Of a DNA stretch of 64,000 bases, positions 1-8,742 are shown piece by piece. The position numbers were made by a program, and so were the translations under genes. The DNA is from Arthrobacter sp. 35W (lineage in GTDB: Bacteria > Actinomycetota > Actinomycetes > Actinomycetales > Micrococcaceae). The first letter of the stretch is position 1, and every line of letters begins with the position of its first letter. The stretch covers positions 620,001 to 684,000 of the forward strand of contig NZ_KI519454.1 in the NCBI RefSeq assembly GCF_000482545.1, in the 5' to 3' direction. Below the pieces are notes generated by a model. The model did no database searches, was not told the origin of the DNA, and saw nothing but the letters and a program-made list of their open reading frames with translations.

Positions 1-405
1 GCCCTCAAGGACGCCAAGGCCGACTTCTCGGCCACCACGCGCGTGCTGGCCGCGACGGACCTGGACGTCTACTCCGGCGACGACGGACTGACCCTGCCCT
101 GGATGGCGGCAGGCGCCGTCGGCCTCGTCAGCGTCAGCGCCCACGTGGCCACCCGCGCGTTCCGGACCCTCATCGACGCAGCCGCGGCCGGCGACTTCGC
201 CACCGCGCGCAAAATGCACTTCGAGCTGGATCCCGTGATCCGCGCTGTCATGACCCACATCCAGGGTGCCGTGGCAACCAAACAAGTTCTTAAGTGGCAG
301 GGAACCCTGTCCAACTCGGTGGTCCGGCTTCCCCTCGTGGAGCCGGGAGAGGCCGAGATCGCCATCATCAAAGCTGACCTTGCGGAAGCTGGAATGGAAT
401 ACTAA
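1..405 (+). CDS. dapA: 4-hydroxy-tetrahydrodipicolinate synthase, C-terminal part
   Basis: The frame is open from base 1, so the gene begins outside the window; 134 C-terminal residues are present. DapA condenses pyruvate with aspartate semialdehyde in the lysine/diaminopimelate pathway, in the cytoplasm. Visible family features are the GDDGLTLPWMAAGAVGLVS segment of the late TIM barrel and the C-terminal helices ending in a typical short tail. The stop is 2 bases before the RNase J start, and a dapA-rnj pair is common in actinobacteria. The catalytic lysine and tyrosine lie upstream of the window and cannot be checked. Confidence 0.93.
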   Translation, partial: ALKDAKADFSATTRVLAATDLDVYSGDDGLTLPWMAAGAVGLVSVSAHVATRAFRTLIDAAAAGDFATARKMHFELDPVIRAVMTHIQGAVATKQVLKWQGTLSNSVVRLPLVEPGEAEIAIIKADLAEAGMEY

Positions 406-407
406 AT

Positions 408-2099
408 ATGTCCCAAATGACTGTGCCCGGACTGCGCACCCCTCCGAAGCTGCCCAAGGGCACCCTGCGGATTGTTCCCCTCGGCGGTCTCGGCGAGATC
501 GGCCGCAACATGGCCGTCTTCGAAATCGATGGCAAGCTGCTCATCGTTGACTGCGGCGTCCTCTTCCCCGAAGAGACCCAGCCCGGCGTCGACCTGATCC
601 TGCCCGATTTCTCCTACATCGAGAACCGCCTCGATGACATCGTCGCCGTCGTGCTCACGCACGGCCACGAGGACCACATCGGCGCCGTGCCGTACCTGCT
701 GCGTCTGCGCAACGACATCCCCATCGTGGGCTCGCAGCTGACCCTTGCCCTGGTGGAGGCCAAGCTGGCCGAGCACCGCATCCGGCCGTGGTCGCTCACC
801 GTCGAAGAGGGCCAGGTGGAGGACTTCGGTCCGTTCCAGTGCGAATTCGTCGCCGTGAACCACTCCATCCCCGACGCGCTGGCCGTGTTCATCCGCACCG
901 AGGGCGGCAACGTCCTGCACACCGGTGACTTCAAGATGGACCAGCTGCCGCTGGACGGACGCATCACCGATCTGCGCCACTTCGCCCGCCTGGGTGAAGA
1001 GGGTGTGGACCTGTTCATGGTGGACTCCACCAACGCCGACGTTCCCGGCTTCACCACCGCAGAAGCGGAGATCGGCCCCACGCTGGACCGCCTCTTCGGC
1101 GCGGCCGAAAAGCGCATCATCGTGGCCAGCTTCTCCTCGCACGTCCACCGCGTGCAGCAGGTGCTCAACGCCGCGGCCCTGCACGGCCGCAAGGTGGCCT
1201 TCGTGGGCCGCTCGATGGTCCGCAACATGCAGATCGCCGCCAAGCTGGGCTACCTGGACGTTCCCAACAACGTGCTGGTGGACCTGAAGAACATCGACAA
1301 GCTGCCGGACAACAAGGTGGTGCTGATGTCCACCGGTTCGCAGGGTGAGCCGATGGCAGCCCTGTCCCGGATGGCCAATGGCGACCACAAGGTGGTTGTG
1401 GGCCAGGGCGACACCGTCATCCTCGCCTCCTCGCTGATCCCCGGCAACGAGAACGCCGTCTACCGCATCATCAACGGCCTGCTCAAGCTGGGCGCCGATG
1501 TGATCCACAAGGGCAACGCCAAGGTGCACGTCTCCGGCCACGCGGCCGCCGGCGAGCTGTTGTACTGCTACAACATCCTTGAGCCCAAGAACGTCATGCC
1601 CGTGCACGGCGAGACCCGCCACCTGATTGCCAACGGCAAGCTGGCCGAGGCCTCCGGCGTGCCGGCCGGCAACGTGCTGCTGACCGACGACGGCACCGTG
1701 GTGGACCTCGCCAACGGCGTCGCCACGATCGTGGGCCAGGTCGAATGCGGCTTTGTCTACGTGGACGGCTCCAGCGTTGGCGAGATCACCGACGCCGATC
1801 TGAAGGACCGCCGGATCCTCGGCGATGAGGGCTTCATCTCCATCATCACCGTGGTCAACCGCGCCACCGGCCAGATCGTCTCCGGTCCGGAGATCCACGC
1901 CCGCGGCGTGGCCGAGGACGATTCCGTCTTCGATGAGATCATGCCGAAGATCGCCAAGGCCCTTGAAGAGGCCGTGCTGGCCAGCAAGGACCACACCGCA
2001 CACCAGCTCCAGCAGGTTGTGCGCCGCGTGGTCGGCACCTGGGTCAACCGCAAGCTCCGCCGCCGCCCGATGATCATCCCGGTGGTCCTGGAGGCCTAG
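408..2099 (+). CDS. rnj: Ribonuclease J (metallo-beta-lactamase/beta-CASP RNase)
   Basis: 563 residues, the normal size for actinobacterial RNase J. The enzyme combines endonuclease and 5'-3' exonuclease activity in mRNA decay and rRNA maturation. The metal-binding motif THGHEDHIGAVPYLL is near residues 82-96 and a second metal site, HTGDFKMD, near 170. The beta-CASP domain with the MSTGSQGEP motif follows, and VSGHAAAGE and MPVHGETRHL carry further conserved histidines. The C-terminal domain ends in a basic KLRRRPMIIPVV segment. The ATG directly follows the dapA stop, so the two are probably co-transcribed. A long palindrome lies immediately after the stop. Confidence 0.97.
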   Translation: MSQMTVPGLRTPPKLPKGTLRIVPLGGLGEIGRNMAVFEIDGKLLIVDCGVLFPEETQPGVDLILPDFSYIENRLDDIVAVVLTHGHEDHIGAVPYLLRLRNDIPIVGSQLTLALVEAKLAEHRIRPWSLTVEEGQVEDFGPFQCEFVAVNHSIPDALAVFIRTEGGNVLHTGDFKMDQLPLDGRITDLRHFARLGEEGVDLFMVDSTNADVPGFTTAEAEIGPTLDRLFGAAEKRIIVASFSSHVHRVQQVLNAAALHGRKVAFVGRSMVRNMQIAAKLGYLDVPNNVLVDLKNIDKLPDNKVVLMSTGSQGEPMAALSRMANGDHKVVVGQGDTVILASSLIPGNENAVYRIINGLLKLGADVIHKGNAKVHVSGHAAAGELLYCYNILEPKNVMPVHGETRHLIANGKLAEASGVPAGNVLLTDDGTVVDLANGVATIVGQVECGFVYVDGSSVGEITDADLKDRRILGDEGFISIITVVNRATGQIVSGPEIHARGVAEDDSVFDEIMPKIAKALEEAVLASKDHTAHQLQQVVRRVVGTWVNRKLRRRPMIIPVVLEA

Positions 2100-2134
2100 G
2101 CCTTCTGCTACATTGTGGAGCGGTGCAGCAGTGA

Positions 2135-2198
2135 TGCCACCGTTTCCGTGTTCTGCCACCGCTCCGTAGAGCGGTGGCAGAACACGGAAACGGTGGCA
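2135..2198. repeat. Perfect 30-bp palindrome, probable terminator
   Basis: Two 30-base arms (2135-2164 and 2169-2198) are exact reverse complements around a 4-base CGTA loop. A short run of T follows the right arm. It lies between rnj (+) and a convergent minus-strand membrane gene, so it could end transcription from both sides. The perfect match and length exceed an ordinary terminator, which suggests a repeat element (see findings). Confidence 0.85.
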
Positions 2199-2216
2199 TT
2201 TTGCGTTAAGTGGGTG

Positions 2217-2750
2217 TCAGCCGGGCGCCGGGGCCTTGCGGTGGCGCCAGCGGACGACGGCGGTCCGGGTGGCGATGCTGGTCGCAGCCGCCGCCAGCAC
2301 GGCCAGGCCGCCGTACCAGAGCGCCAGGGTGAGGGCATTGGCAGATCCGCCGGGCGGGGCCCAGCTTTCGGCTTCGACGGCGGAGTACATGCCAAAGCCG
2401 ACGGCAAAGTCCGTGTACATGGTGCCCGCGGCGGCAAGGCCCAGGATCAAGGTGGCGGCGTTGGCCAGATCCCAGCGGGCCACCTCCGGCGCGGTCTTTC
2501 CGGCTGCCGCCAGGACACGGGCCCCAATGCGGACGAACAGCAGGTTGAGCGCCAGCCACAGCGCAGCCAGACCTACAAAGAAGGCGATCTGCCCGCCGCC
2601 GAGTCCGCCGTAGGCAAGACGCAGATCGGGATGGATGGTCTGCTGCGGCTCCAACCAGAAGATGTTGAGAAAGGCGATGGCGCCCAGCAGGACGACGGCG
2701 GCACTGGCCACCACGCGGAAGAGCGCCATGGACTGCACGTGGTTTTGCAC
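2217..2750 (-). CDS. Hypothetical four-helix membrane protein
   Basis: 177 residues with about four hydrophobic helices, roughly residues 10-28, 55-75, 93-113 and 140-160, joined by short loops, and a basic C-terminus (RWRHRK). No catalytic motif is visible and I do not recognise a named family. The GTG start at 2750 has a weak GGGG-type ribosome site; an internal ATG at 2729 is the alternative. It converges with rnj and lies back to back with ftsK, so it is probably a single-gene unit. Confidence 0.7.
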   Translation of the reverse strand: MQNHVQSMALFRVVASAAVVLLGAIAFLNIFWLEPQQTIHPDLRLAYGGLGGGQIAFFVGLAALWLALNLLFVRIGARVLAAAGKTAPEVARWDLANAATLILGLAAAGTMYTDFAVGFGMYSAVEAESWAPPGGSANALTLALWYGGLAVLAAAATSIATRTAVVRWRHRKAPAPG

Positions 2751-2959
2751 CCGGAACCCCCAAAGTTGAGTGAGCCGCCCATGCTAGCAGCACGGGATTC
2801 CACAGCCGCAGACTCTTCTGCGCAGAGTTTCCGGCCACCGCTGCGCAGGGCAGCTTCTGCGCAGTGATCCGGGGCAAACTCTGCGCGGAACGGTGTGCCA
2901 GCCCGCCCGTCGAGGCCCAAATCAGGCTGATTTCGCCCATCCACCGGTAACCTAGCGGT

Positions 2960-5818
2960 ATGGCGACACGAAACACCTCCGCCCGAACATCCAGCACTTC
3001 AGCGCGCCCAAAAACGGGAACCCGCACCAGCACGCGCACCAAGGCGATGCCGGTGGTGCCCGATCCGGAGCCTATCTGGCTGGTGCGCGTCCTGTCAGGT
3101 TTCTGGCAGGGGATGGGCCACCTGCTTGGCGGCGTGGTCCGCCGGATGGGTGCGGATGTCAGCGGCCTGCCGGCCGAGGAGCGCCGTGATGGCAGCGGTC
3201 TGTTCTTCGCCCTGCTGGGCGTGCTCATCGCCACCTTCGAATGGTGGGGGCTCTCGGGCCCCGCCGCCGATGCCGTGCATGGCGTCTTTGCCGGCACCTT
3301 CGGCTGGTTCGCCGTGATGCTGCCGCCGATGCTGTTGATCTTCGCAGTCCGCGTGTTCCGCCAGCCCAGCAACGTCCGCTCCAACAACCGCATAGCCATT
3401 GGTTTCAGCCTGCTCACGGTGGCCGGTTCCGCGCTGGCCCACGTGGGCGCCGGACTGCCGCCGATCAGCGAGTTCGACAAGGTCAGCGCTGCCGGTGGCA
3501 TGGTGGGTCTGCTGGCCGGCGGAGCCTTTGCCAGCATCAGCCCGGTGCTTGCCGTGGCCATCTGGTCCCTGTTCGCCTTCATTTCGCTGCTGATCCTCAC
3601 CGCCACGCCGTTCCGCAGCATTCCCTCGCGCCTGCGCGACCTCTACGAGCAGTTGATGGGCCAGGCACCCGAGCCCGCCACGCCCGGCAACGGCCATGAC
3701 CAGAGCTATCTCTACGACCGCGAGGCCCGCCGCGCCGAGGCGAAGGCCGCGAAGGCCGCCAAGCCCCCGCGGAAAAAGGGCAAGGGCATCTTCGGCCGCG
3801 GCGCGGACGACGACGAGAACGTCGGCCTGGACGGCTACTTCGGCGACGAAGCCTTTGAACGCGCGCTGGTCGATGCCGACGACGACGGCGTGGCGGCAGC
3901 TGCCGCCGCACCCGCACCGTCGCTGCCGCCGGGCGTGCGCCGCCCCACGCAGGCGGAGATCGCCGCGGACAAGATCCGTGCGCGCCAGGGTCTGCCCACC
4001 GGGGGAGGCCTGGCCCCGGCCACGGAGGCCATCTCGGTGGTCGACGCCGCAGCGACCACTGTCATCGCCCGGGTTCCCGCACGCCCCGCACCTCCCGTCC
4101 CGCAGATGCCGCCGACGCCCATCCCGCAGCGCACCGAGCAGCTGACGCTGGCCGGGGATGTCACCTACACCCTGCCCGCGGAGGAGCTGCTGACGCCCGG
4201 CACCCCGCCGAAGGAGCGCTCCGAGGCCAACGACGCCGTCGTCGCCGCCCTCACCGATACGCTGACCCAGTTCAACGTGGACGCCCAGGTGACGGGCTTC
4301 TCCCGCGGCCCGACGGTCACCCGGTACGAGATCGAGCTGGGCTCGGGCACCAAGGTGGAGCGCGTCACGCAGCTCTCCAAGAACATTTCCTACGCCGTGG
4401 CGAGCGCCGATGTGCGCATCCTCAGCCCCATCCCGGGCAAGAGCGCGATCGGCATCGAGATCCCCAACACGGACCGCGAAACGGTGTCCTTGGGCGATGT
4501 GCTCCGCAGCCAGAACGCCCGCCGCACCGACCACCCGATGGTGATGGGAGTGGGCAAGGACGTCGAGGGCGGTTTCGTGGTGGCCAACCTCGCCAAGATG
4601 CCCCACCTGCTCGTGGCCGGTGCCACCGGTGCGGGCAAGTCGTCGTTTGTGAACTCGATGATCACCTCCATCCTGATGCGTGCAACGCCGGACGAGGTCC
4701 GCATGGTGATGGTGGACCCCAAACGCGTGGAACTGACAGCCTATGAGGGCGTGCCGCACCTGATCACCCCGATCATCACCAACCCGAAGAAGGCCGCCGA
4801 GGCCCTGCAGTGGGTGGTGCGGGAGATGGATACGCGCTACGACGATCTGTCCAACTTCGGCTTCAAGCACATCGATGACTTCAACAAGGCCGTCCGCGCC
4901 GGCAAGGTCCACCCGCCCGAGGGCTCCAAGCGCGTCGTTAAGCCGTACCCGTACCTGCTGGTGATCGTGGATGAGCTCGCGGACCTGATGATGGTCGCCC
5001 CGCGCGACGTCGAAGAGTCCATCGTCCGCATCACCCAGCTGGCCCGTGCGGCCGGAATCCACCTGGTGCTGGCCACCCAGCGCCCCTCCGTGGACGTGGT
5101 CACCGGTCTGATCAAGGCCAATGTGCCCTCGCGCATGGCCTTCGCCACCTCCTCCGTGACGGACTCCCGCGTGGTCCTGGACCAGCCGGGCGCCGAGAAG
5201 CTCATCGGCCAGGGTGACGCACTCTTCCTGCCGATGGGTGCCTCGAAGGCCATCCGCGTCCAGGGTGCCTGGGTGACCGAGACGGAAATCCACCAGGTGG
5301 TGGAGCACGTGAAGGGCCAGCTGCAGGCCACCTACCGCGAGGATGTGGCCGTCGATTCGCCCAAGAAGCAGATCGACGACGACATCGGAGACGATCTGGA
5401 CGTGCTGCTGCAGGCCACCGAGCTGGTGGTCACCACGCAGTTCGGCTCCACGTCGATGCTCCAGCGCAAGCTCCGCGTGGGCTTTGCCAAGGCGGGCCGC
5501 CTGATGGACCTGCTGGAATCGCGCGGCGTGGTCGGCCCCTCCGAGGGGTCCAAGGCGCGCGATGTGCTGGTCCGTCCGGACGACCTGGCGGCCACGCTGG
5601 CGGCCATCCGCGGCGACGGCCCCGCCGTCGGCGGTGCGCCAGTGGTGCCGGACGCGATGACGGCGGCGCTGGCCGAGAATGCGAACGCGAACCATGGCTA
5701 CGGCGTCGACCTGGTGGCCCAGGACCTCGAGGACCGGCCCCAGGCAACTGAGTACTACGACGGCTCCGATGGGGACGAGGACGGCGGCGAGGATGCCTGG
5801 TCGCTGACCGGACGGTAG
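2960..5818 (+). CDS. ftsK: DNA translocase FtsK/SpoIIIE
   Basis: 952 residues. FtsK pumps chromosome ends across the closing septum. The N-terminus is basic and Ser/Thr-rich and is followed by about four membrane helices (residues ~80-215). Next come an Ala/Pro/acidic linker (~240-390), the alpha/beta motor domain with Walker A GATGAGKSS near residue 554 and Walker B LLVIVDELADLMM, then the gamma winged-helix domain (QRKLRVGFAKAGRLMDLLE) from about 825. An acidic tail follows. It heads the conserved ftsK-pgsA-cinA-clgR run. Translation in all domains is intact. Confidence 0.96.
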   Translation: MATRNTSARTSSTSARPKTGTRTSTRTKAMPVVPDPEPIWLVRVLSGFWQGMGHLLGGVVRRMGADVSGLPAEERRDGSGLFFALLGVLIATFEWWGLSGPAADAVHGVFAGTFGWFAVMLPPMLLIFAVRVFRQPSNVRSNNRIAIGFSLLTVAGSALAHVGAGLPPISEFDKVSAAGGMVGLLAGGAFASISPVLAVAIWSLFAFISLLILTATPFRSIPSRLRDLYEQLMGQAPEPATPGNGHDQSYLYDREARRAEAKAAKAAKPPRKKGKGIFGRGADDDENVGLDGYFGDEAFERALVDADDDGVAAAAAAPAPSLPPGVRRPTQAEIAADKIRARQGLPTGGGLAPATEAISVVDAAATTVIARVPARPAPPVPQMPPTPIPQRTEQLTLAGDVTYTLPAEELLTPGTPPKERSEANDAVVAALTDTLTQFNVDAQVTGFSRGPTVTRYEIELGSGTKVERVTQLSKNISYAVASADVRILSPIPGKSAIGIEIPNTDRETVSLGDVLRSQNARRTDHPMVMGVGKDVEGGFVVANLAKMPHLLVAGATGAGKSSFVNSMITSILMRATPDEVRMVMVDPKRVELTAYEGVPHLITPIITNPKKAAEALQWVVREMDTRYDDLSNFGFKHIDDFNKAVRAGKVHPPEGSKRVVKPYPYLLVIVDELADLMMVAPRDVEESIVRITQLARAAGIHLVLATQRPSVDVVTGLIKANVPSRMAFATSSVTDSRVVLDQPGAEKLIGQGDALFLPMGASKAIRVQGAWVTETEIHQVVEHVKGQLQATYREDVAVDSPKKQIDDDIGDDLDVLLQATELVVTTQFGSTSMLQRKLRVGFAKAGRLMDLLESRGVVGPSEGSKARDVLVRPDDLAATLAAIRGDGPAVGGAPVVPDAMTAALAENANANHGYGVDLVAQDLEDRPQATEYYDGSDGDEDGGEDAWSLTGR

Positions 5819-5827
5819 CCTTGGGGG

Positions 5828-6454
5828 GTGAATGAATCGAGCGTGCCCGCCACGCAGCTGTGGAATCTGCCCAACGCCCTGACCATGCTGCGCATCGTTT
5901 TGGTGCCGTTCTTCATCTGGTTCTTCGTTGCCGATGACGGCGACTTTGGCCCTTGGCGCTGGGCGGCGGTGCTCGCCTTCGCCGTCGCGATCTACACGGA
6001 CAAGCTCGACGGCGACATCGCCCGCAGCCGCGGCCAGATCACCAACTTCGGCAAGATTGCCGATCCCATCGCGGACAAGCTGCTGATCGGCTCGGCCCTG
6101 GTCCTGCTCTCAATCGTGGGGGAGCTGTGGTGGTGGGTGACCATCCTGATGCTGGTGCGCGAGCTGGGCATTACCCTGCTGCGTTTCGTGGTGATCCGCT
6201 ACGGTGTCATTCCGGCCTCGCGCGGCGGGAAGCTGAAGACGGTGCTGCAGACGGTGGCGATCTTCGTCTACCTGCTGCCGTGGACGCCGGCACTGCCGTG
6301 GCTGTCCATCCTGGCCCTGGTCGTCATGCTGGTGGCGCTGGCCGTGACCCTGGTGACAGGCGTCGACTACATCGTCCAGGCCATGCGCCTGCGCACGGCC
6401 GGCAGATCAGCTGCGGGTGGGCCGTCCGCCGGTCCGGATGCGGCCGGAAGGTAG
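5828..6454 (+). CDS. pgsA: CDP-diacylglycerol--glycerol-3-phosphate 3-phosphatidyltransferase
   Basis: 208 residues from a GTG start 9 bases after the ftsK stop. It makes phosphatidylglycerol phosphate, the committed step to PG and cardiolipin, in the membrane. The CDP-alcohol phosphotransferase signature is complete: DKLDGDIARSRG near residues 58-69 followed by FGKIADPIADK. Several hydrophobic helices surround it. The C-terminus is a short Gly/Ala-rich tail. Position between ftsK and cinA matches actinobacterial gene order, which favours PgsA over cardiolipin or PI synthase paralogues. Confidence 0.92.
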   Translation: MNESSVPATQLWNLPNALTMLRIVLVPFFIWFFVADDGDFGPWRWAAVLAFAVAIYTDKLDGDIARSRGQITNFGKIADPIADKLLIGSALVLLSIVGELWWWVTILMLVRELGITLLRFVVIRYGVIPASRGGKLKTVLQTVAIFVYLLPWTPALPWLSILALVVMLVALAVTLVTGVDYIVQAMRLRTAGRSAAGGPSAGPDAAGR

Positions 6455-6463
6455 GACCCGGAG

Positions 6464-6958
6464 ATGACAGTGCCCCGCAATCTGCCCATGCTCGTTGCCG
6501 AGGCCGTGGCCGCCGGCATGACGGTGGCCACGGCCGAGTCGCTGACCGGTGGCATGGTCGCCGCCACCCTCGTCCAGGTCCCAGGAGCCTCCGGCATGCT
6601 GCAGGGCGGTGTGGTGGCCTATCAGAACGAGATCAAGACGGCGGTGCTGGGCGTCGACCCTGAACTGCTGGAAGCCAACGGCGCCGTGGATGCCCAGGTG
6701 GCGCGCCAGATGGCGCTGGGGGCCTGCCGGATCATGGGCGCGCGCGTGGGAATCTCCACCACCGGCGTTGCGGGACCGGAGCCGCACGGCGGTAAACTGG
6801 TGGGCAGCGTTTTCATCGGCGTCGCGCTGGACGGCGAGGCCCAGGCCTATGAATACCACTTCGACGGGGACCGTGCGCTGGTGCGCCAGCAGGCCTGTGA
6901 CGAAGCACTCTCGCTGCTTGGCCAAGTGGTTGTGGCAGCTCGGGAACAAAATTTATGA
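6464..6958 (+). CDS. pncC: CinA C-terminal type nicotinamide-nucleotide amidohydrolase
   Basis: 164 residues corresponding only to the CinA C-terminal (PncC) domain, which deamidates nicotinamide mononucleotide in NAD salvage. Family motifs are AESLTGGMVAATL near the N-terminus, GGVVAYQNEIKTAVLGV, and STTGVAGPEPHGGK. There is no N-terminal MoaB-like domain, as is normal for the actinobacterial form. It starts 9 bases after pgsA and is probably in the same operon. Confidence 0.92.
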   Translation: MTVPRNLPMLVAEAVAAGMTVATAESLTGGMVAATLVQVPGASGMLQGGVVAYQNEIKTAVLGVDPELLEANGAVDAQVARQMALGACRIMGARVGISTTGVAGPEPHGGKLVGSVFIGVALDGEAQAYEYHFDGDRALVRQQACDEALSLLGQVVVAAREQNL

Positions 6959-7175
6959 CCCAATAGTTACTCATAGTGAGCGCAGTCGCCCCATCCAGTC
7001 CTAGGATGGTGTGACCAAGCGCCACCGCCGCGACGGAGCACCGCCGCGGTTTCGCAAGACAAGAGGGAGCAAGGCGATACAGATGGTGAAGCAACCCGTA
7101 TCCGTAAACGGCGTAGTGCGCTGGCGGGATGTGGGTTTGGCAGATGAGGCAAAACACGAGCAGAAGGAGCGCAAG

Positions 7176-7523
7176 ATGGTGGTTCTACGCCACGAAATTG
7201 GAGACGTTCTGCGGGATGTCCGCCAGCGTCAAGGCCGTACCCTCCGTGAAGTCTCACACAATGCACGCGTATCACTGGGCTACCTCAGCGAAGTGGAACG
7301 TGGACAGAAGGAAGCCTCTTCGGAGCTGCTGTCCTCGATCTGCTCCGCCCTTGACGTCCCCTTGTCCATGATGCTCCGCGAAGTCAGCGACCGCCTGGCG
7401 GTCGCCGAAGGCGTGGCAGTGCCGGACACCGTGCCGCAGGAATTCTCGGCACGCTATGGCCGCGATCTGGGCGAGGAACTCTCGGAAGAACTGCGCAAGG
7501 GCATGATGACCAGCGCGGTCTAA
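7176..7523 (+). CDS. clgR: XRE-family regulator, ClgR type
   Basis: 115 residues from the ATG at 7176, chosen because AGAAGGAGC sits 5-12 bases upstream and the helix-turn-helix begins at once ([20 protein letters not shown], then [17 protein letters not shown]). The frame stays open to 7011, and 7083 is an alternative ATG. ClgR proteins activate clp protease and repair genes in actinobacteria, and the cinA-clgR-recA neighbourhood is the usual context. The C-terminus is short, with none of the long acidic tails of other XRE members. A TAGGAT hexamer at 7002-7007 could be the -10 element. Confidence 0.88.
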   Translation: MVVLRHEIGDVLRDVRQRQGRTLREVSHNARVSLGYLSEVERGQKEASSELLSSICSALDVPLSMMLREVSDRLAVAEGVAVPDTVPQEFSARYGRDLGEELSEELRKGMMTSAV

Positions 7524-7550
7524 CGGGCAACTATTTTTCATATCGACACG

Positions 7551-7594
7551 GCTGCGGCCGGCCACCTCTGGTGGCCGGCCGCAGCCGCGCTTTT
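7551..7594 (+). terminator. Intrinsic terminator after clgR
   Basis: A perfect 16-base stem (7551-7566 with 7570-7585) closes a 3-base TCT loop and is followed by CGCGCTTTT. It sits between the clgR stop and the stop of the convergent marR-type gene and could serve both. Confidence 0.85.
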
Positions 7595-7620
7595 GTCTTC
7601 TTGTGGCGTTGCCGCCCGGG

Positions 7621-8193
7621 CTATTTGCCTGCCGCGTGGGCCTCGGCAGGACCGAAGTCCTGCTCGTAGTCCTGGTTGAGCTTGGCGATCAGGGAGGCAA
7701 ACTGCTCCAGTTCCGCCGTCGACCAATCCGCAAGACGTGCGTGCAGAGCCGTCTTGCGGGCCTGGTGCACCGAGCGCAGGCGGGCCTGCCCCTGCTCGGT
7801 CAAGAGGATGGACTGGGCGCGGCCATCACTGGGATCGGCCTCCTTGCGCACCAGCCCGATCTGCTCCAGGAAGGCAATCTGACGGCTGACGGACGGCTTG
7901 CCCACGCCGATGCAGGCCGCCAGATCGGTCAACCGCATCGCTCCATTGCGGACCAGCACCATCAGCAGGCCGTAGGCTGCTGGCTCCAGCTCAGGGTGGA
8001 CCTTGCGGGCGAGGTTTTGGTTGATGGCCCGGCCGCGGCGCCACATCACACCCAGCTGCTCCTCCACCGCATCAATGGCGGCCTCGGCATCTGCCTCGAC
8101 TTCAGCCTCGGCTTCGACTTCGGGGGAGAGCGGTGCTGCGGTGCCGGACTCTGCGGAACGGCCACCGGGGGACGCGGATGCGGGGGAGGTCAT
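7621..8193 (-). CDS. MarR-family transcriptional regulator
   Basis: 190 residues. An acidic, low-complexity N-terminal stretch of about 40 residues precedes a standard MarR winged-helix fold: AAYGLLMVLVRNGAMRLTDL, GKPSVSRQIAFLEQIGLV as recognition helix, then RKEADPSDGRAQSILLTEQG as wing. Dimerisation helices lie at both ends. MarR proteins usually repress a divergent or self operon in response to a small ligand; the divergent gene is the DUF3046 gene at 8236, but no operator was identified. The effector is unknown. Confidence 0.9.
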   Translation of the reverse strand: MTSPASASPGGRSAESGTAAPLSPEVEAEAEVEADAEAAIDAVEEQLGVMWRRGRAINQNLARKVHPELEPAAYGLLMVLVRNGAMRLTDLAACIGVGKPSVSRQIAFLEQIGLVRKEADPSDGRAQSILLTEQGQARLRSVHQARKTALHARLADWSTAELEQFASLIAKLNQDYEQDFGPAEAHAAGK

Positions 8194-8235
8194 GGTCCAA
8201 GTTTAGGGCCGGGCCCACCATGAGAGACTTGGGCT

Positions 8236-8457
8236 GTGCGAGTCAGTGATTTTTGGCGGTTGATGGATGACGAGTTCGGCTCCGGGTACTCCCGTGTGCT
8301 GGCCCGCGACTTGGTGTTGGCTGGAGCCGGCGGACGGACGGCGTTGGAGGCCCTCGGCGCAGGCATTGAGCCGCGCCGCATCTGGCTGGCCGTCTGCGAC
8401 CTCCAGGATGTCCCCGCCAACCGCCGCCTGGGCCGGGACGTGGCCCCGCGCCCGTAG
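8236..8457 (+). CDS. DUF3046 family protein
   Basis: 73 residues from a GTG start. The protein matches DUF3046, a small actinobacterial family found almost always just upstream of recA: RVSDFWRLMDDEFGSGYS at the N-terminus and PRRIWLAVCDLQDVP near the C-terminus. The function is not known. The 285-base gap to recA holds the SOS-like box at 8541 and otherwise shows no coding sequence. Confidence 0.9.
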   Translation: MRVSDFWRLMDDEFGSGYSRVLARDLVLAGAGGRTALEALGAGIEPRRIWLAVCDLQDVPANRRLGRDVAPRP

Positions 8458-8540
8458 CCGGCAGCCTGGCCGGTGCCGCCGGCGTGCACCCGCGTTTGCC
8501 CGCTCCGGTGAACCAACGTGGTGACACGGCGAAGAATTAT

Positions 8541-8556
8541 TCGAATATCTATTCGG
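8541..8556. promoter_or_regulatory. Candidate LexA (SOS) box upstream of recA
   Basis: The 16-mer TCGAATATCTATTCGG fits the actinobacterial consensus TCGAAC-N4-GTTCGA at 9 of 12 defined positions and is itself nearly palindromic. It lies 187 bases before the recA ATG, in an otherwise non-coding gap (8458-8742). LexA control of recA is expected from the family; the match here is good but not perfect. Confidence 0.65.
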
Positions 8557-8742
8557 ATCGTTGTAGTCTTTAAAGTGGTGCTCATGGCCCGAATTATCCA
8601 CAGGACGCACGATGCCGCTCGTTTTGTCAGTGGCCTCCGCTAGCGTCGTATGTACATAGACCACCAGCCGTGCAGACTCCACCCACCGGGGCGGGGACCG
8701 CGGCCAGCCAGCAATGGCGCAGATGAAAGACCGAGGTGAATC

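Noticed and set aside
402-2159. 585-codon minus-strand frame opposite rnj
   Set aside because: Low-complexity His/Val/Asp-rich translation without family features; RNase J on the plus strand has complete motifs.
3095-5695. 866-codon minus-strand frame opposite ftsK
   Set aside because: Shadow frame; FtsK motifs run through the whole plus-strand region.
7011-7175. Longer clgR start at 7011 or 7083
   Set aside because: The extra residues show no family similarity, and the strongest ribosome site is directly before ATG 7176. The 7083 start remains possible.
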